From positions 1 to 44,079 of the forward strand of contig NZ_BBRM01000009.1 in the NCBI RefSeq assembly GCF_002090155.1: DNA of 44,079 nt, read 5' to 3'. The DNA comes from Demequina sp. NBRC 110056. Its GTDB lineage: Bacteria; Actinomycetota; Actinomycetes; Actinomycetales; Demequinaceae. Both the position numbers and the translations under genes were made by a program. Under the pieces are notes generated by a model, which made no database searches, was not told the DNA's origin, and saw only the letters and a list, made by a program, of their open reading frames with translations. Each line of letters starts with the position of its first letter. Positions within the stretch are counted from its first letter, which is position 1. This document shows positions 25,111-33,390 of this stretch, one piece after another.

Positions 25111-26033
25111 TGAGCGGCCGCGCGCGCCGCAACCGCCCGGTGCACGACGCCGCGGCACCAGTCAGCGCGTTCGGTGAGGTCGCGCGAGGCGAGGCGGATG
25201 GTCTGGATGCCCATCGCGGCCAGGATGGCGTCCCTGCGAATGTCGCGTACGCGCTGCTCGTCGGTCCGGTGCCACCGCGCGCCGTCGAGCTCGACCGCGG
25301 TGCGCGTGAACGGATCGAACATGTCGAGCCGGAACAGGTCGCCCTCGAAGAAGACCTCGTGCTGGCGGATGAACTGGTCGAAGGCCTTGCCCGCGAAGAC
25401 CTTGCGAAGGCTGTGCTCCTCGAGCCAGCTCTCTGCACCGCGCTCCGCGGCTTCGATGCGACTTGTCAGCCGCCGCCGAAAGCGGATGCGCGGCACGTCC
25501 ACGAGCGCCTGGCGGAGCTGGCGGACATTGGTGAGCCGCCGGGCCACGGCTCCGAACACCACGTCCGACTGCTCATCGCGAGAGAGGTCCCCGAAGGCCT
25601 GGGCGATGGCGACGGCGACACGTGCGCACGTAAGGCCGGCTGCTGGCAGCGGGTCCACGACGTAGGCCACGCGTAGCGTCCTGAGCCAGTCCGCGCACTC
25701 GCGGTGATCGGCCTGCGGCACGGTGATCGTGATGGTGGGCCCCGGTTCGTCGACGAGCGACCACGCGTAGAGCGCGGACCGGCCGGCGAGGGCAGCACCG
25801 GGTCCCGCCCAGGTGAGGGCCGCATCGGCGCGTGCCTGGAACGAGTGCTGGTGCTCGGCCGCCACGTAGGTGTTGGGCAGGATGCGGACGACCTCGCCAC
25901 GCTCCACCGCGGTGCGGAGCTTGCGGTCGCTCGTGAGCGAGATGAGCTCGGCCCGCGTGAGCGCGAGGGGTTCGCGGCGCAGCAGCTCAGCCGGGTCGTC
26001 TCCACCCGACGGCAGCGCACGCAACGATCGCAT
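25026..26033 (-). CDS. AbiEi-like/DUF559 (Vsr-like) nuclease-fold protein
   Basis: 335 residues. The N-terminal half (about 25-100) reads like the winged-helix part of AbiEi-type antitoxin proteins (ALTRAELISLTSDRKLRTAV, then RGEVVRILPNTYV). The C-terminal half (about 205-305) has the DUF559 endonuclease-like core: FDQFIRQHEVFFEGDLFRLD and AVELDGARWHRTDEQRVRDI, with conserved acidic residues and a histidine. Such proteins are common in actinobacteria; their role is unknown. The last about 28 residues (RGERQRPTTGKRAPRQTDSQ...) are encoded by 41-bp repeats and are probably not part of the original fold. No good ribosome-binding site is seen at the ATG. Confidence 0.8.
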   Translation of the reverse strand: MRSLRALPSGGDDPAELLRREPLALTRAELISLTSDRKLRTAVERGEVVRILPNTYVAAEHQHSFQARADAALTWAGPGAALAGRSALYAWSLVDEPGPTITITVPQADHRECADWLRTLRVAYVVDPLPAAGLTCARVAVAIAQAFGDLSRDEQSDVVFGAVARRLTNVRQLRQALVDVPRIRFRRRLTSRIEAAERGAESWLEEHSLRKVFAGKAFDQFIRQHEVFFEGDLFRLDMFDPFTRTAVELDGARWHRTDEQRVRDIRRDAILAAMGIQTIRLASRDLTERADWCRGVVHRAVAARAAAHAERGERQRPTTGKRAPRQTDSQPPTPR

Positions 26034-26346
26034 GCCTGCTGTCTAGGCGATGCGGGCCCGCGCTCGCTCGCCGCCTCGAGAGGAGCTGTGGAGCGCGCTC
26101 AGCGCATGCGGGCATGGGGACGTGCTCGGGGCGGCGCACTTCAGCAGTCACCCAATTCGGGTGGCTGCGACCGGCGCCGCTCGCCGCCCCTCGCGAGGGC
26201 GACGGTCAGCCACCATCGGGTCACGCCGGCAGCGCCAGAGCGACAGCCAGCCACCATCAGGTGACACGGCCCGTGAAAAAGCGACGCTGAGCCACCACCG
26301 CCGCGCCAAGGTGAGAAGCAGGCGCGGGCGGAGCGATCCGCGGGTG
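26034..26346 (+). repeat. 41-bp repeat cluster II in a 313-bp gene-free region
   Basis: Three plus-strand copies start at 26199, 26240 and 26281, exactly 41 bp apart. The core is AGCCACCATC (AGCCACCACC in the third), preceded by GCGAC. A further degenerate copy in the opposite direction lies near 26145-26171 (GGTGGCTGCGACC). The region separates the 5' end of the nuclease-like gene from the 3' end of valS; I see no gene in it. Confidence 0.8.
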
Positions 26347-29202
26347 CTACGCCTCGGCGAGGACCGCGTTCTCCGTGCGCATCACCGTCGGGTCCGCGAT
26401 CTCGCTCGCTGATCCGTCCCCGGCTCCGCCGTCCACGCCGGGCTCGAGAGCCGCCACGGCGTCGACGATCTGCAGCGCTCGGACACGTCCGGCCGCCATG
26501 AGATCACCCTTGGCTGCGGTGACGCCCGCGACCTTCGACTCCGGCACCAGCAGATCCACGGACACGAGCTCCGTGCGCTGGGACACCTTCGCCTCGGACT
26601 TGATCTTGCGCAGCGCCGCGAGCGCCTCGCCCGCGGCATCGACCAGCGACGCCGGCTCGGAGCCCGCGAGGATGCGCAGGGGAGCGGCAGTGGGCCAGGC
26701 GGCACGGTGCACGGTGCCGGGACGGAACCAGGACCACACCTCCTCGGAGGCGAACGGCAGCACCGGTGCGAACAGACGCAGGAACGTCTCCAGGGCGATC
26801 GTCAGCGTCGCGCGCGCCGAGGCGGCCGCGGGGGAGCACGGCGCGAACGGGTCGATGTCCTCGCCCGGCGCCGCGCCGTCGTAGGCGCGCGTCTTCACCA
26901 GCTCGACGTAGTCGTCGCAGAAGGTCCAGAAGTAGCTCTCGGCGAGCTCGAGCGCGCGCGTGTGGTCGTAGGCGGCGAACGCGGCCGTCGCGCCGTCCAC
27001 GACGTCGGCAAGGCCGGCGAGCAGGGCGCGGTCGAGCGGCTCGGACACGAGCGCGTGCGGGATGTCCATCGCGGCGGCGTTGTGCTCGGCGAGGTCGTGG
27101 CCCGCGGACACGGAACCGCCCGCCGCAGCGCCGTCGAAGATGCCGTTGATGACGCCGCCGGTGACGTGCTTGGTCGCGCGCATGCCCTCGGCGAGGGACA
27201 CGTTGGCGGCCGTGGCGATGCCCGTCGCACCCAGCGCGAACTTCGCGGCGTTGAGCACCTTGTTCGCGAGGCGACGGCCGATCTTCATCTGGCCCTCGTC
27301 GAAGGCCGCGTCGGTGCCCAGGCGAGCCGAGGCCGCCCAGTAGCGCACCGCGTCGGAGCCGTGCTGCTCGAGCAGCCCCATGGGCGTGACGACGTTGCCC
27401 TTCGACTTCGACATCTTCTTGCGGTCGGGGTCGAGGATCCAGCCGGAGATCGAGGCGTGCTTCCACGGCAGCACGTCGTGCTCGAGGTGCGAGCGCACCA
27501 CGCTTGAGAAGAGCCAGGTGCGGATGATGTCCTGGCCCTGGGGCCGCAGGTCCATCGGGAACGTCCGCTCGAACAGGTCCGCGTCGTCGCGCCATCCGCA
27601 CACGATCTGCGGCGTGAGCGACGAGGTCGCCCACGTGTCCATGATGTCCTTCTCGCCGGTGAAGCCTCCCGGCACGTCGCGCTGGTCCTCCGTGTAGCCG
27701 GGAGCGGCATCCGCGGACGGGTCGACGGGCAGCTGGTCCTCGGCGGGCACGATGGGGGAGTCCCACACGGGCTCGCCATCGGCGTCGAGCGGGTACCAGA
27801 CCGGGATCGGCACACCGAAGAAGCGCTGGCGCGAGATCAGCCAGTCGCCGGTCAGGCCGTTGACCCAGTTCTCGTAGCGCTTGCCCATGTGCGACGGGAG
27901 GAAGTCCAGGGCCTCGCCGCGCGCGATGAGCTGGTCACGCAGCTCGGCGTCGCGGCCGCCGTTGGCGATGTACCACTGGCGCGACGTGACGATCTCGAGC
28001 GGCTTGTCGCCCTTCTCGAAGAACTTCACGGGGTGCGAGATGGTGCGGGGCTCGCCGTCCATGACGCCGGCCTCCTGCAGCATCTCCACGATGCGCTTCT
28101 GCGCGGAGAAGACGGTGAGGCCCGCGAGCTCGCCGTACGCCGCGGTCGCCTCGGGCGACTCGAGCCCGGCGGGCGCCTCGGTGCGGAACCGGCCGTCGCG
28201 GCCCAGCACGGGCCGCATCGGCAGGTCGAGCTCGCGCCACCAGGTGACGTCGGTGACGTCGCCGAAGGTGCAGATCATCGCGATGCCGGAGCCCTTGTCG
28301 GGCGAGGCGAGCCGGTGGGCCACGACGGGCACCTCGACGCCGAACAGCGGCGTGCGGACGTGCTTGCCGAACAGCGGCTGGTAGCGCTCGTCATCCGGGT
28401 GCGCCACGAGCGCGACGCACGCGGGCAGCAGCTCGGGGCGGGTGGTCTCGATCCACACGGACTCGTACGAGCCGGTGGCCTCCTCCGCATCGGCCGCCTT
28501 CTCGAAGGCGAGGCGGTGGTAGGCGCCGGGCCGCTCGCGGTCCTCGAGCTCGGCCTGCGCGACCGCGGTGCGGAACGTCACGTCCCACAGCGTGGGCGCC
28601 TCGGCCTGGTAGCACTCGCCGCGAGCGAGGCCGCGCAGGAACGCCTGCTGGGCCACGGCCTGCGAGGAGGGGGAGATGGTCTGGTAGGTGCGCGACCAGT
28701 CGACGGACAGGCCCAGGTGGCGCCACAGGGACTCGAACTGCTTCTCGTCCTCGTCCGTGAGCCGCTCGCACAGCTCGACGAAGTTGCGGCGCGAGATCGG
28801 CACCTGATCGGCGGCCTTGGACGACTTCCCGTCCCCACCCTCGAACGGAGGCTCGAAGCCCTCGACGTACGGCAGGCTCGGGTCGCAGCGCACCCCGAAG
28901 TAGTTCTGCACGCGGCGCTCGGTGGGCAGCCCGTTGTCGTCCCAGCCCATCGGGTAGAAGACCTCGCGGCCGGTCATCCGCTGGTAGCGAGCGACCACGT
29001 CCGTGTGCGTGTAGGAGAACACGTGGCCCACGTGCAGCGATCCGGAGACCGTCGGCGGCGGGGTGTCGATCGAGTACACCTGCTCGCGCGTCTTGGTCGC
29101 GTCGAAGCGGTAGGTGCCCTGCTCCTCCCAGACGGAGTTCCAGCGGTCCTCGAGTCCGTCGACGGTGGCCTTGTCGGGGATGCGCGCAGTCATGGCGCTC
29201 AT
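26347..29202 (-). CDS. valS: Valyl-tRNA synthetase, archaeal-type
   Basis: 951 residues from ATG 29202, preceded by GGAGG; a second ATG three codons on is the alternative. Class I motifs are HVGH (in SGSLHVGHVFSY) and KMSKS (KKMSKSKGNV). The catalytic region contains GWDDNGLPTERRVQ, which is the archaeal-type ValRS sequence rather than the usual bacterial form. The editing domain is present. The C-terminus ends soon after the anticodon-binding domain and lacks the long coiled coil of typical bacterial enzymes. It charges tRNA-Val. The small membrane protein gene upstream ends four nt before it. Confidence 0.97.
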   Translation of the reverse strand: MSAMTARIPDKATVDGLEDRWNSVWEEQGTYRFDATKTREQVYSIDTPPPTVSGSLHVGHVFSYTHTDVVARYQRMTGREVFYPMGWDDNGLPTERRVQNYFGVRCDPSLPYVEGFEPPFEGGDGKSSKAADQVPISRRNFVELCERLTDEDEKQFESLWRHLGLSVDWSRTYQTISPSSQAVAQQAFLRGLARGECYQAEAPTLWDVTFRTAVAQAELEDRERPGAYHRLAFEKAADAEEATGSYESVWIETTRPELLPACVALVAHPDDERYQPLFGKHVRTPLFGVEVPVVAHRLASPDKGSGIAMICTFGDVTDVTWWRELDLPMRPVLGRDGRFRTEAPAGLESPEATAAYGELAGLTVFSAQKRIVEMLQEAGVMDGEPRTISHPVKFFEKGDKPLEIVTSRQWYIANGGRDAELRDQLIARGEALDFLPSHMGKRYENWVNGLTGDWLISRQRFFGVPIPVWYPLDADGEPVWDSPIVPAEDQLPVDPSADAAPGYTEDQRDVPGGFTGEKDIMDTWATSSLTPQIVCGWRDDADLFERTFPMDLRPQGQDIIRTWLFSSVVRSHLEHDVLPWKHASISGWILDPDRKKMSKSKGNVVTPMGLLEQHGSDAVRYWAASARLGTDAAFDEGQMKIGRRLANKVLNAAKFALGATGIATAANVSLAEGMRATKHVTGGVINGIFDGAAAGGSVSAGHDLAEHNAAAMDIPHALVSEPLDRALLAGLADVVDGATAAFAAYDHTRALELAESYFWTFCDDYVELVKTRAYDGAAPGEDIDPFAPCSPAAASARATLTIALETFLRLFAPVLPFASEEVWSWFRPGTVHRAAWPTAAPLRILAGSEPASLVDAAGEALAALRKIKSEAKVSQRTELVSVDLLVPESKVAGVTAAKGDLMAAGRVRALQIVDAVAALEPGVDGGAGDGSASEIADPTVMRTENAVLAEA

Positions 29203-29206
29203 TCTT

Positions 29207-29545
29207 TCAGACCTCCGCGCGTGCGAGAGCCTCACGTCGTTCGGGCACGGTGGCGAAGTAGCGGCTCACGGCGAGACCAGCGGCAGCCGCGCTCGCCACA
29301 GCGACCGCCGCCGCGGCGGGCGAACGGCCGATGCGCGCTCCAGCCAGCAGCGCGCCCGCGGCTCCGGCGTTGATCGCCGACCACGCCAAGTTGTGTGCGG
29401 GAGGCGACAGTCCGACTCCCGGAGGGTCGGCGAACGGAGACGGGAACGGCTCACCGCGGAGGGCGTGCCACCCGTGCGGCGCGGCGTTCGCGGCGAAGGC
29501 GCCGCCGAGAGCGGCGAGCGCTAGGCGTGCGAAGGAGGTGGCCAT
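29207..29545 (-). CDS. Small Ala-rich membrane protein
   Basis: 112 residues with two to three hydrophobic segments (residues about 6-22, 52-68 and 74-90) and the loop HALRGEPFPSPFADPPGVGL. I do not recognise a family. TAGCGT lies six nt before the ATG, consistent with a leaderless transcript. It ends four nt before valS, whose ribosome-binding site falls inside its last codons, so the two are probably one operon. Confidence 0.7.
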   Translation of the reverse strand: MATSFARLALAALGGAFAANAAPHGWHALRGEPFPSPFADPPGVGLSPPAHNLAWSAINAGAAGALLAGARIGRSPAAAAVAVASAAAAGLAVSRYFATVPERREALARAEV

Positions 29546-29643
29546 CTGCCCACGCTAGGGATGCCGGTCTGCGCCGGTCAATGACGCGACGTGTCAGGAC
29601 CCAGCGCCGGCTGCCCGCTGGAAAGGAGGGCGCTCGACCGGCC

Positions 29644-30471
29644 TCAGAGCTCGACGGCGGTGACCACCTCGGTCGGCGTCGTCGAGCCGCCCTCGGGCTC
29701 GACGGACACGGCGATCGCCGCGGCGCCGTCGAGGTCCGTGTCCCACACGACCTCCGAGTCGCCGTCGGCCATCACCGGTCCCGGCACCGGAGCGGAGCCG
29801 TCCGCGGGCACCACCCACACCTGGTAGGTCTCCTCGTCGTCCAGTCCAGGCGTCTCTCCTACGAGGGCGACTCCCTCGGACGCCGAGACGTAGGCCACGG
29901 CCTCGCCCAGGCCGAGCGGCTGCTCGACGACGTCCTCGGCGGTGCGGATGCGCTCGATGTCGGCGGCGAGCTGGCTGGAGTCGCCGCGGTCCGCGAGCAT
30001 GAGGCCTGCCGTCACGGCGAGGGCGATGCCCAGCAGCGAGGCGGCGGCGACGAGCAGCCGGGAACCTCGCCGCGGCTGACGTCGCACGGGCTCGGGCATG
30101 GACGAGGGGACGCTCTCCGCGCCCGCGGCCGGTCCCGTGGGCGCCGATGCGCGCGCTCGGATGTCCGTGACGTTCGCCTCAGGGCGGGTGGGCTCTGCGG
30201 TCTCGGCCGTCGGTGCGGACGGCCCCTCCGCGACCTGCTCGGTCGCGGCGATGCGCTCGCGCAGCGAGGCAGCGAGTCGAGCGGCGGCGGCGTCATCGGC
30301 CGCGGCCTCGGTCGCGTCGGAGGGCTCGGCGAGCGCCCCGAGCACGTCGTCGTAGCCGGCGAGCTCCTCCTGGCAGGAGGGGCAGGTGGCGAGGTGGGCC
30401 TCGAAGTCGCGACGCTCATCGGCGTCGAGGGCGTCCAGCGCGTAGGCGCTCACGAGATCGTGGATGCTCAT
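29644..30471 (-). CDS. Zinc-binding anti-sigma factor, RskA-like
   Basis: 275 residues. The N-terminal anti-sigma domain has the zinc motif H-x3-C-x2-C in AHLATCPSCQ. A disordered linker rich in Pro/Ala/Glu follows, then one membrane span (about 137-160, LLVAAASLLGIALAVTAGLM), then an extracytoplasmic RskA-type domain ending in ...EGGSTTPTEVVTAVEL. It should hold the adjacent sigma factor inactive until a signal outside triggers proteolysis. Its ATG overlaps the sigma gene stop (ATGA, 30468-30471). Confidence 0.92.
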   Translation of the reverse strand: MSIHDLVSAYALDALDADERRDFEAHLATCPSCQEELAGYDDVLGALAEPSDATEAAADDAAAARLAASLRERIAATEQVAEGPSAPTAETAEPTRPEANVTDIRARASAPTGPAAGAESVPSSMPEPVRRQPRRGSRLLVAAASLLGIALAVTAGLMLADRGDSSQLAADIERIRTAEDVVEQPLGLGEAVAYVSASEGVALVGETPGLDDEETYQVWVVPADGSAPVPGPVMADGDSEVVWDTDLDGAAAIAVSVEPEGGSTTPTEVVTAVEL

Positions 30472-31124
30472 CGCGGCACCTCCTTCAGGGCTTCTCGTAG
30501 TCGTGTCATGCCGTCCCGGATGCGTGTCTTGGTGGTGCCGAGGGGGACTCCCAGCTGCTCGGCGATCTCCGCCTGGGTGCGGCCACCGTAGTAGGCGAGC
30601 TCGATGGCCTCACGCTGGAGGTCGGACAGCACGTCGAGCGCCTCCCGGACTCGCGCCGACTGCCAGCGACGGAAGTCGACCTCGACGACGGTGTCCTGCG
30701 CGCCGGGCGCGGCCTCGCGCTCGGCCGTGGCCGCCTCGGCCTCGACCTGATCGCGTTGCCGCTGCTCGCGGCGCACGCGATCGATCGCCCGGCGGTGGGC
30801 GATCGTCAGCACCCAGGCGCGGGCGCTGCCGCGCGCGGGGTCGTACTTGGGCGACGTGCGCCAGGCCTCGACGAGCGCCTCCTGTGCCACGTCCTCGGCC
30901 ATGTCGGGGTCGTGGACGACGCGGCGCGCGACGCGGATCACCTGAGCGGCGAGCTCGGCGTAGAGCGCGTCGAACGCCTCGGAGGAGCCGCGCCCGCACG
31001 CGAGCAGGAGCTCCTCGAGGGTCGGCGACGCGGCCTCCGGCGGCGCGGTCTCGTTCGAGACGGCGCGCAGGTGGCGTCTGGGCACGGGGCCTCCCCACTG
31101 CTCGACGGCGACCGCGGTCACCAT
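30468..31124 (-). CDS. ECF sigma factor, SigK-like
   Basis: 218 residues from ATG 31124, with GGAG five nt upstream. Sigma region 2 is seen at DPDMAEDVAQEALVEAWR and region 4 at RTQAEIAEQLGVPLGTTKTR. A charged linker of about 40 residues lies between them. The partner anti-sigma gene follows with an ATGA overlap. Its regulon is unknown; SigK-RskA systems elsewhere respond to redox or envelope stress. It is divergent from the AhpD-like gene, which may be a target. Confidence 0.93.
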   Translation of the reverse strand: MVTAVAVEQWGGPVPRRHLRAVSNETAPPEAASPTLEELLLACGRGSSEAFDALYAELAAQVIRVARRVVHDPDMAEDVAQEALVEAWRTSPKYDPARGSARAWVLTIAHRRAIDRVRREQRQRDQVEAEAATAEREAAPGAQDTVVEVDFRRWQSARVREALDVLSDLQREAIELAYYGGRTQAEIAEQLGVPLGTTKTRIRDGMTRLREALKEVPR

Positions 31125-31298
31125 GACCGCTCCATGGAAGCATCCGCGATGGGCATCCCGCCACTGCCGCGCCGCAGGACGCCGGCGCGGATCGGGGCGG
31201 GGCCGTGGTCGGACATGCCTCTGGTTCGCACGCCGAGGGGTCCTGGATGGCGACGCGCCTCCACGCGGACGGCGCGCGGCGTTGATACCGTCCAGGAC

Positions 31299-31715
31299 GT
31301 GAGTGCGGCGAAGGTGAGCCCCGAGTTCCTCAAGGCGTTGGAGGACTTCGATGCTGCCGTGGGCGAGGCGCTCAAGCCGCAACTGCGCGAGATGCTGCGG
31401 CTGCGCTGCTCGCACATCAACGGCTGCTCGTACTGCATCCGCCTGCACTCCGAGCAGCTCGCTTCCCTTGGCGCCCGGCCGGAGCTGATCGGAGCGCTCG
31501 CCCGCCCCGTGAAGCTCATGCGCGAGGGCCTCGTGAGCGAGGGTGACGCCGCGGCGCTGCGCTTCGCCGAGGTCCTCACGGACTACCCGCGCGGGCTCGA
31601 GGTCGAGGCGCGCGACGAGGCCGGCCAGTACTTCACGCAGAAGCAGCTCGGCGCGATCGTCGAGACCGTGGCGGTGATCAACGCCTGGAACCGCGTCACG
31701 CGGGGGATGGAGTAG
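31299..31715 (+). CDS. AhpD/carboxymuconolactone decarboxylase-like protein
   Basis: 138 residues from GTG 31299. No ribosome-binding site is correctly placed; TACCGT (31286-31291) lies seven nt before the GTG, as in leaderless mRNAs. The conserved CxxC-type core is present as NGCSYCIRLHS, the thiol centre of AhpD-like peroxidase partners. The rest is helical, with RFAEVLTDY and VETVAVINAWNRV as usual for the family. It likely acts in peroxide or thiol redox chemistry. It lies next to the sigma/anti-sigma pair. A later GTG at 31314 is an alternative start. Confidence 0.88.
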   Translation: MSAAKVSPEFLKALEDFDAAVGEALKPQLREMLRLRCSHINGCSYCIRLHSEQLASLGARPELIGALARPVKLMREGLVSEGDAAALRFAEVLTDYPRGLEVEARDEAGQYFTQKQLGAIVETVAVINAWNRVTRGME

Positions 31716-31722
31716 GCGTCTT

Positions 31723-31870
31723 CGACGCTCATCCACCATCAGGAGACACGCGCCTCCCAGGTCCGACACGGAGCCACCATCACCGCGCTCAGGCGGGCGA
31801 AGGTGGGGAGCGGCGTGCGGAGGGCGGTCACGGTGAGTCGCCATCACCGCGCTCAGGTGCGCGACGGAGG
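31723..31870 (+). repeat. 41-bp repeat cluster III
   Basis: Copies start at 31723 and 31764 (41 bp apart), with a degenerate third at about 31828. The second and third share CCATCACCGCGCTCAGG exactly (31777 and 31841). The cluster lies between the convergent AhpD-like and HAAS-protein genes. Confidence 0.75.
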
Positions 31871-31887
31871 GGCCGCGGGCGGTAGGT

Positions 31888-32865
31888 CTACGCGATCGCC
31901 GAGCGGCGGGCCCTCGTCCAGCTGCCCCACACATCCGCGACGCACACGGCGGCGACGACGAGCAGCACGGCCCACTCCGCCTGCTCGAGCGTGATGGTCG
32001 TGTTCGCGTCGGGCCAGCCGATCTCCGCGAACAGCTCGCGGTTGAGCAGATCGTGCTGCAGCACCGGGATCGCGACGAGCACGAGTGTCACGACGTCGAG
32101 CACGACGGTCAGCCACCAGTCGCCCATGGTCCACCGTCCTCGCACCTGACGGACGATCACCGCGACCGCCTCGACTGCCATGACGAGCAGCAGGCCGGGG
32201 AGCACGAAGGCCCATAGCTCGGGGCTCAGGACGGGCAGGCCTTCGCCGGCGGCGTTCGTCGCCCACGGCCACATCTGCTGCCACACGATGAGTCCCGCGG
32301 TGATGGCGAGCGTCGCCAGCGCGAAGCCGGTCTCGACGCCGCTGACCCGGACATCGGGCGACTCCTTGAGCCGCTCGACGGTCCACGGCTCGGACAGCTC
32401 CTCGGGCTCGGTCCCGGCGCGCTCCATGACGGCGAAGACGAGGGTCACCCAGAAGACGAGGTGAACGCCGACGGTCAGCGTTCCGCCGATCGTCGAGCCG
32501 ATGATCGCGCCCACGGGCTCACCGCCCAGCCACATGCCGAACGGGATGAGCGCGGCCACGATCGGCAGCACGATCCACAGCAGCAGGATGGTCAGCCGCT
32601 TCCACTGGAGGAAGAGCCGCGGGCCGATGAGCATGAGCGGGCTGTCGGCGTAGTCGGCGGCGAGCCGGTCCGGGTCTCCCAGGTCGTTGAGGACCGCCGT
32701 CTCGAGGGCCGATGCGCGCTCGGGGACGTCGGCGAGGTCGCCGGCGTCGAGGCGTGCGTCGATCGCATCGGCGATCGCGGCACGGAGGTCGGCCTCCACC
32801 TCCTCGCGCTGCTTGACGGGGGTGCGCGAGACGGTCGCGGCGACGTAGAGGTCGGTGAGGCTCAT
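31888..32865 (-). CDS. HAAS-domain membrane protein
   Basis: 325 residues. The first about 75 residues form a helical HAAS/permease-prefix domain (REEVEADLRAAIADAIDARL...DLGDPDRLAADYAD), followed by about seven membrane segments. Such proteins are usually encoded right after a PadR regulator, as here: the start overlaps the padR stop (ATGA, 32862-32865). The HAAS domain is thought to pass a signal between regulator and membrane. The specific role is unknown. It ends next to repeat cluster III. Confidence 0.82.
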   Translation of the reverse strand: MSLTDLYVAATVSRTPVKQREEVEADLRAAIADAIDARLDAGDLADVPERASALETAVLNDLGDPDRLAADYADSPLMLIGPRLFLQWKRLTILLLWIVLPIVAALIPFGMWLGGEPVGAIIGSTIGGTLTVGVHLVFWVTLVFAVMERAGTEPEELSEPWTVERLKESPDVRVSGVETGFALATLAITAGLIVWQQMWPWATNAAGEGLPVLSPELWAFVLPGLLLVMAVEAVAVIVRQVRGRWTMGDWWLTVVLDVVTLVLVAIPVLQHDLLNRELFAEIGWPDANTTITLEQAEWAVLLVVAAVCVADVWGSWTRARRSAIA

Positions 32866-33200
32866 GAGTCCTGTCCAATCTGGTGCAGTGCCTGGGAGAT
32901 GCGATCCCAGTCCTCGCGCAGCAGCGCGACGAGCTCGACTCCCTCGGGGGAGGTCGAGTAGACCTTGCGCGGCCGGGCGTCGGAGGTGTCCCACGCGAAC
33001 GTGAGAAGCCCCTGCTTGTCGAGGCGACGCAGGAGGGGGTAGAGGGTGTTGGCCTCGATCTCGAAGCCAAGCTCGGCGAGCCGGCCCAGCAGGTTGTAGC
33101 CGTAGTCCGGCGTGGTCGCGAGCAGCGCGAGGCACGCGAGCGACGTGCTGCCGCGGCGCAGCTCCTGGCGGTGCTGGGCGACGAGGTCCGAATCGAGCAT
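32862..33200 (-). CDS. PadR-family transcriptional regulator
   Basis: 112 residues. The winged helix is clear: LLATTPDYGYNLLGRLAELG, then ANTLYPLLRRLDKQGLL and the wing with TSDARPRKVYSTSPEG. PadR proteins act as dimers and usually repress their own operon. A canonical promoter lies directly before the ATG, overlapped by the inverted repeat TGTG-n5-CACA (33215-33227), probably the autoregulatory operator. The mRNA would start at or next to the ATG. Confidence 0.93.
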   Translation of the reverse strand: MLDSDLVAQHRQELRRGSTSLACLALLATTPDYGYNLLGRLAELGFEIEANTLYPLLRRLDKQGLLTFAWDTSDARPRKVYSTSPEGVELVALLREDWDRISQALHQIGQDS

Positions 33201-33207
33201 GCGTCAC

Positions 33208-33236
33208 ACGATACTGTGCGTTACACACTATTGCAA
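33208..33236 (-). promoter_or_regulatory. padR promoter and operator, leaderless
   Basis: On the minus strand TTGCAA (33231-33236), 17-nt spacer, TATCGT (33208-33213). The spacer contains TGTG (33215-33218) and CACA (33224-33227) as an inverted repeat. Only seven nt separate the -10 box from the ATG. Confidence 0.7.
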
Positions 33237-33390
33237 GTGAGCAAGCGTCTCGCGAGCGAGCGCGCTGCCGCGCGAGGGCCGTGGACGCGCCTCACGGGCC
33301 CTAGGTCACCGGTGGCAGGCGGGCCGCCCGCTACGTTGGTGCCAGGCGATGCCTCGATGCGCATCGCAGTGATGTGAGAGGAACGGCCCG

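Noticed and set aside
24937..26321. CRISPR array
   Set aside because: Units are 41 bp apart, but similarity is spread over the unit, there are no unique spacers of constant length between identical repeats, and no cas gene is nearby.
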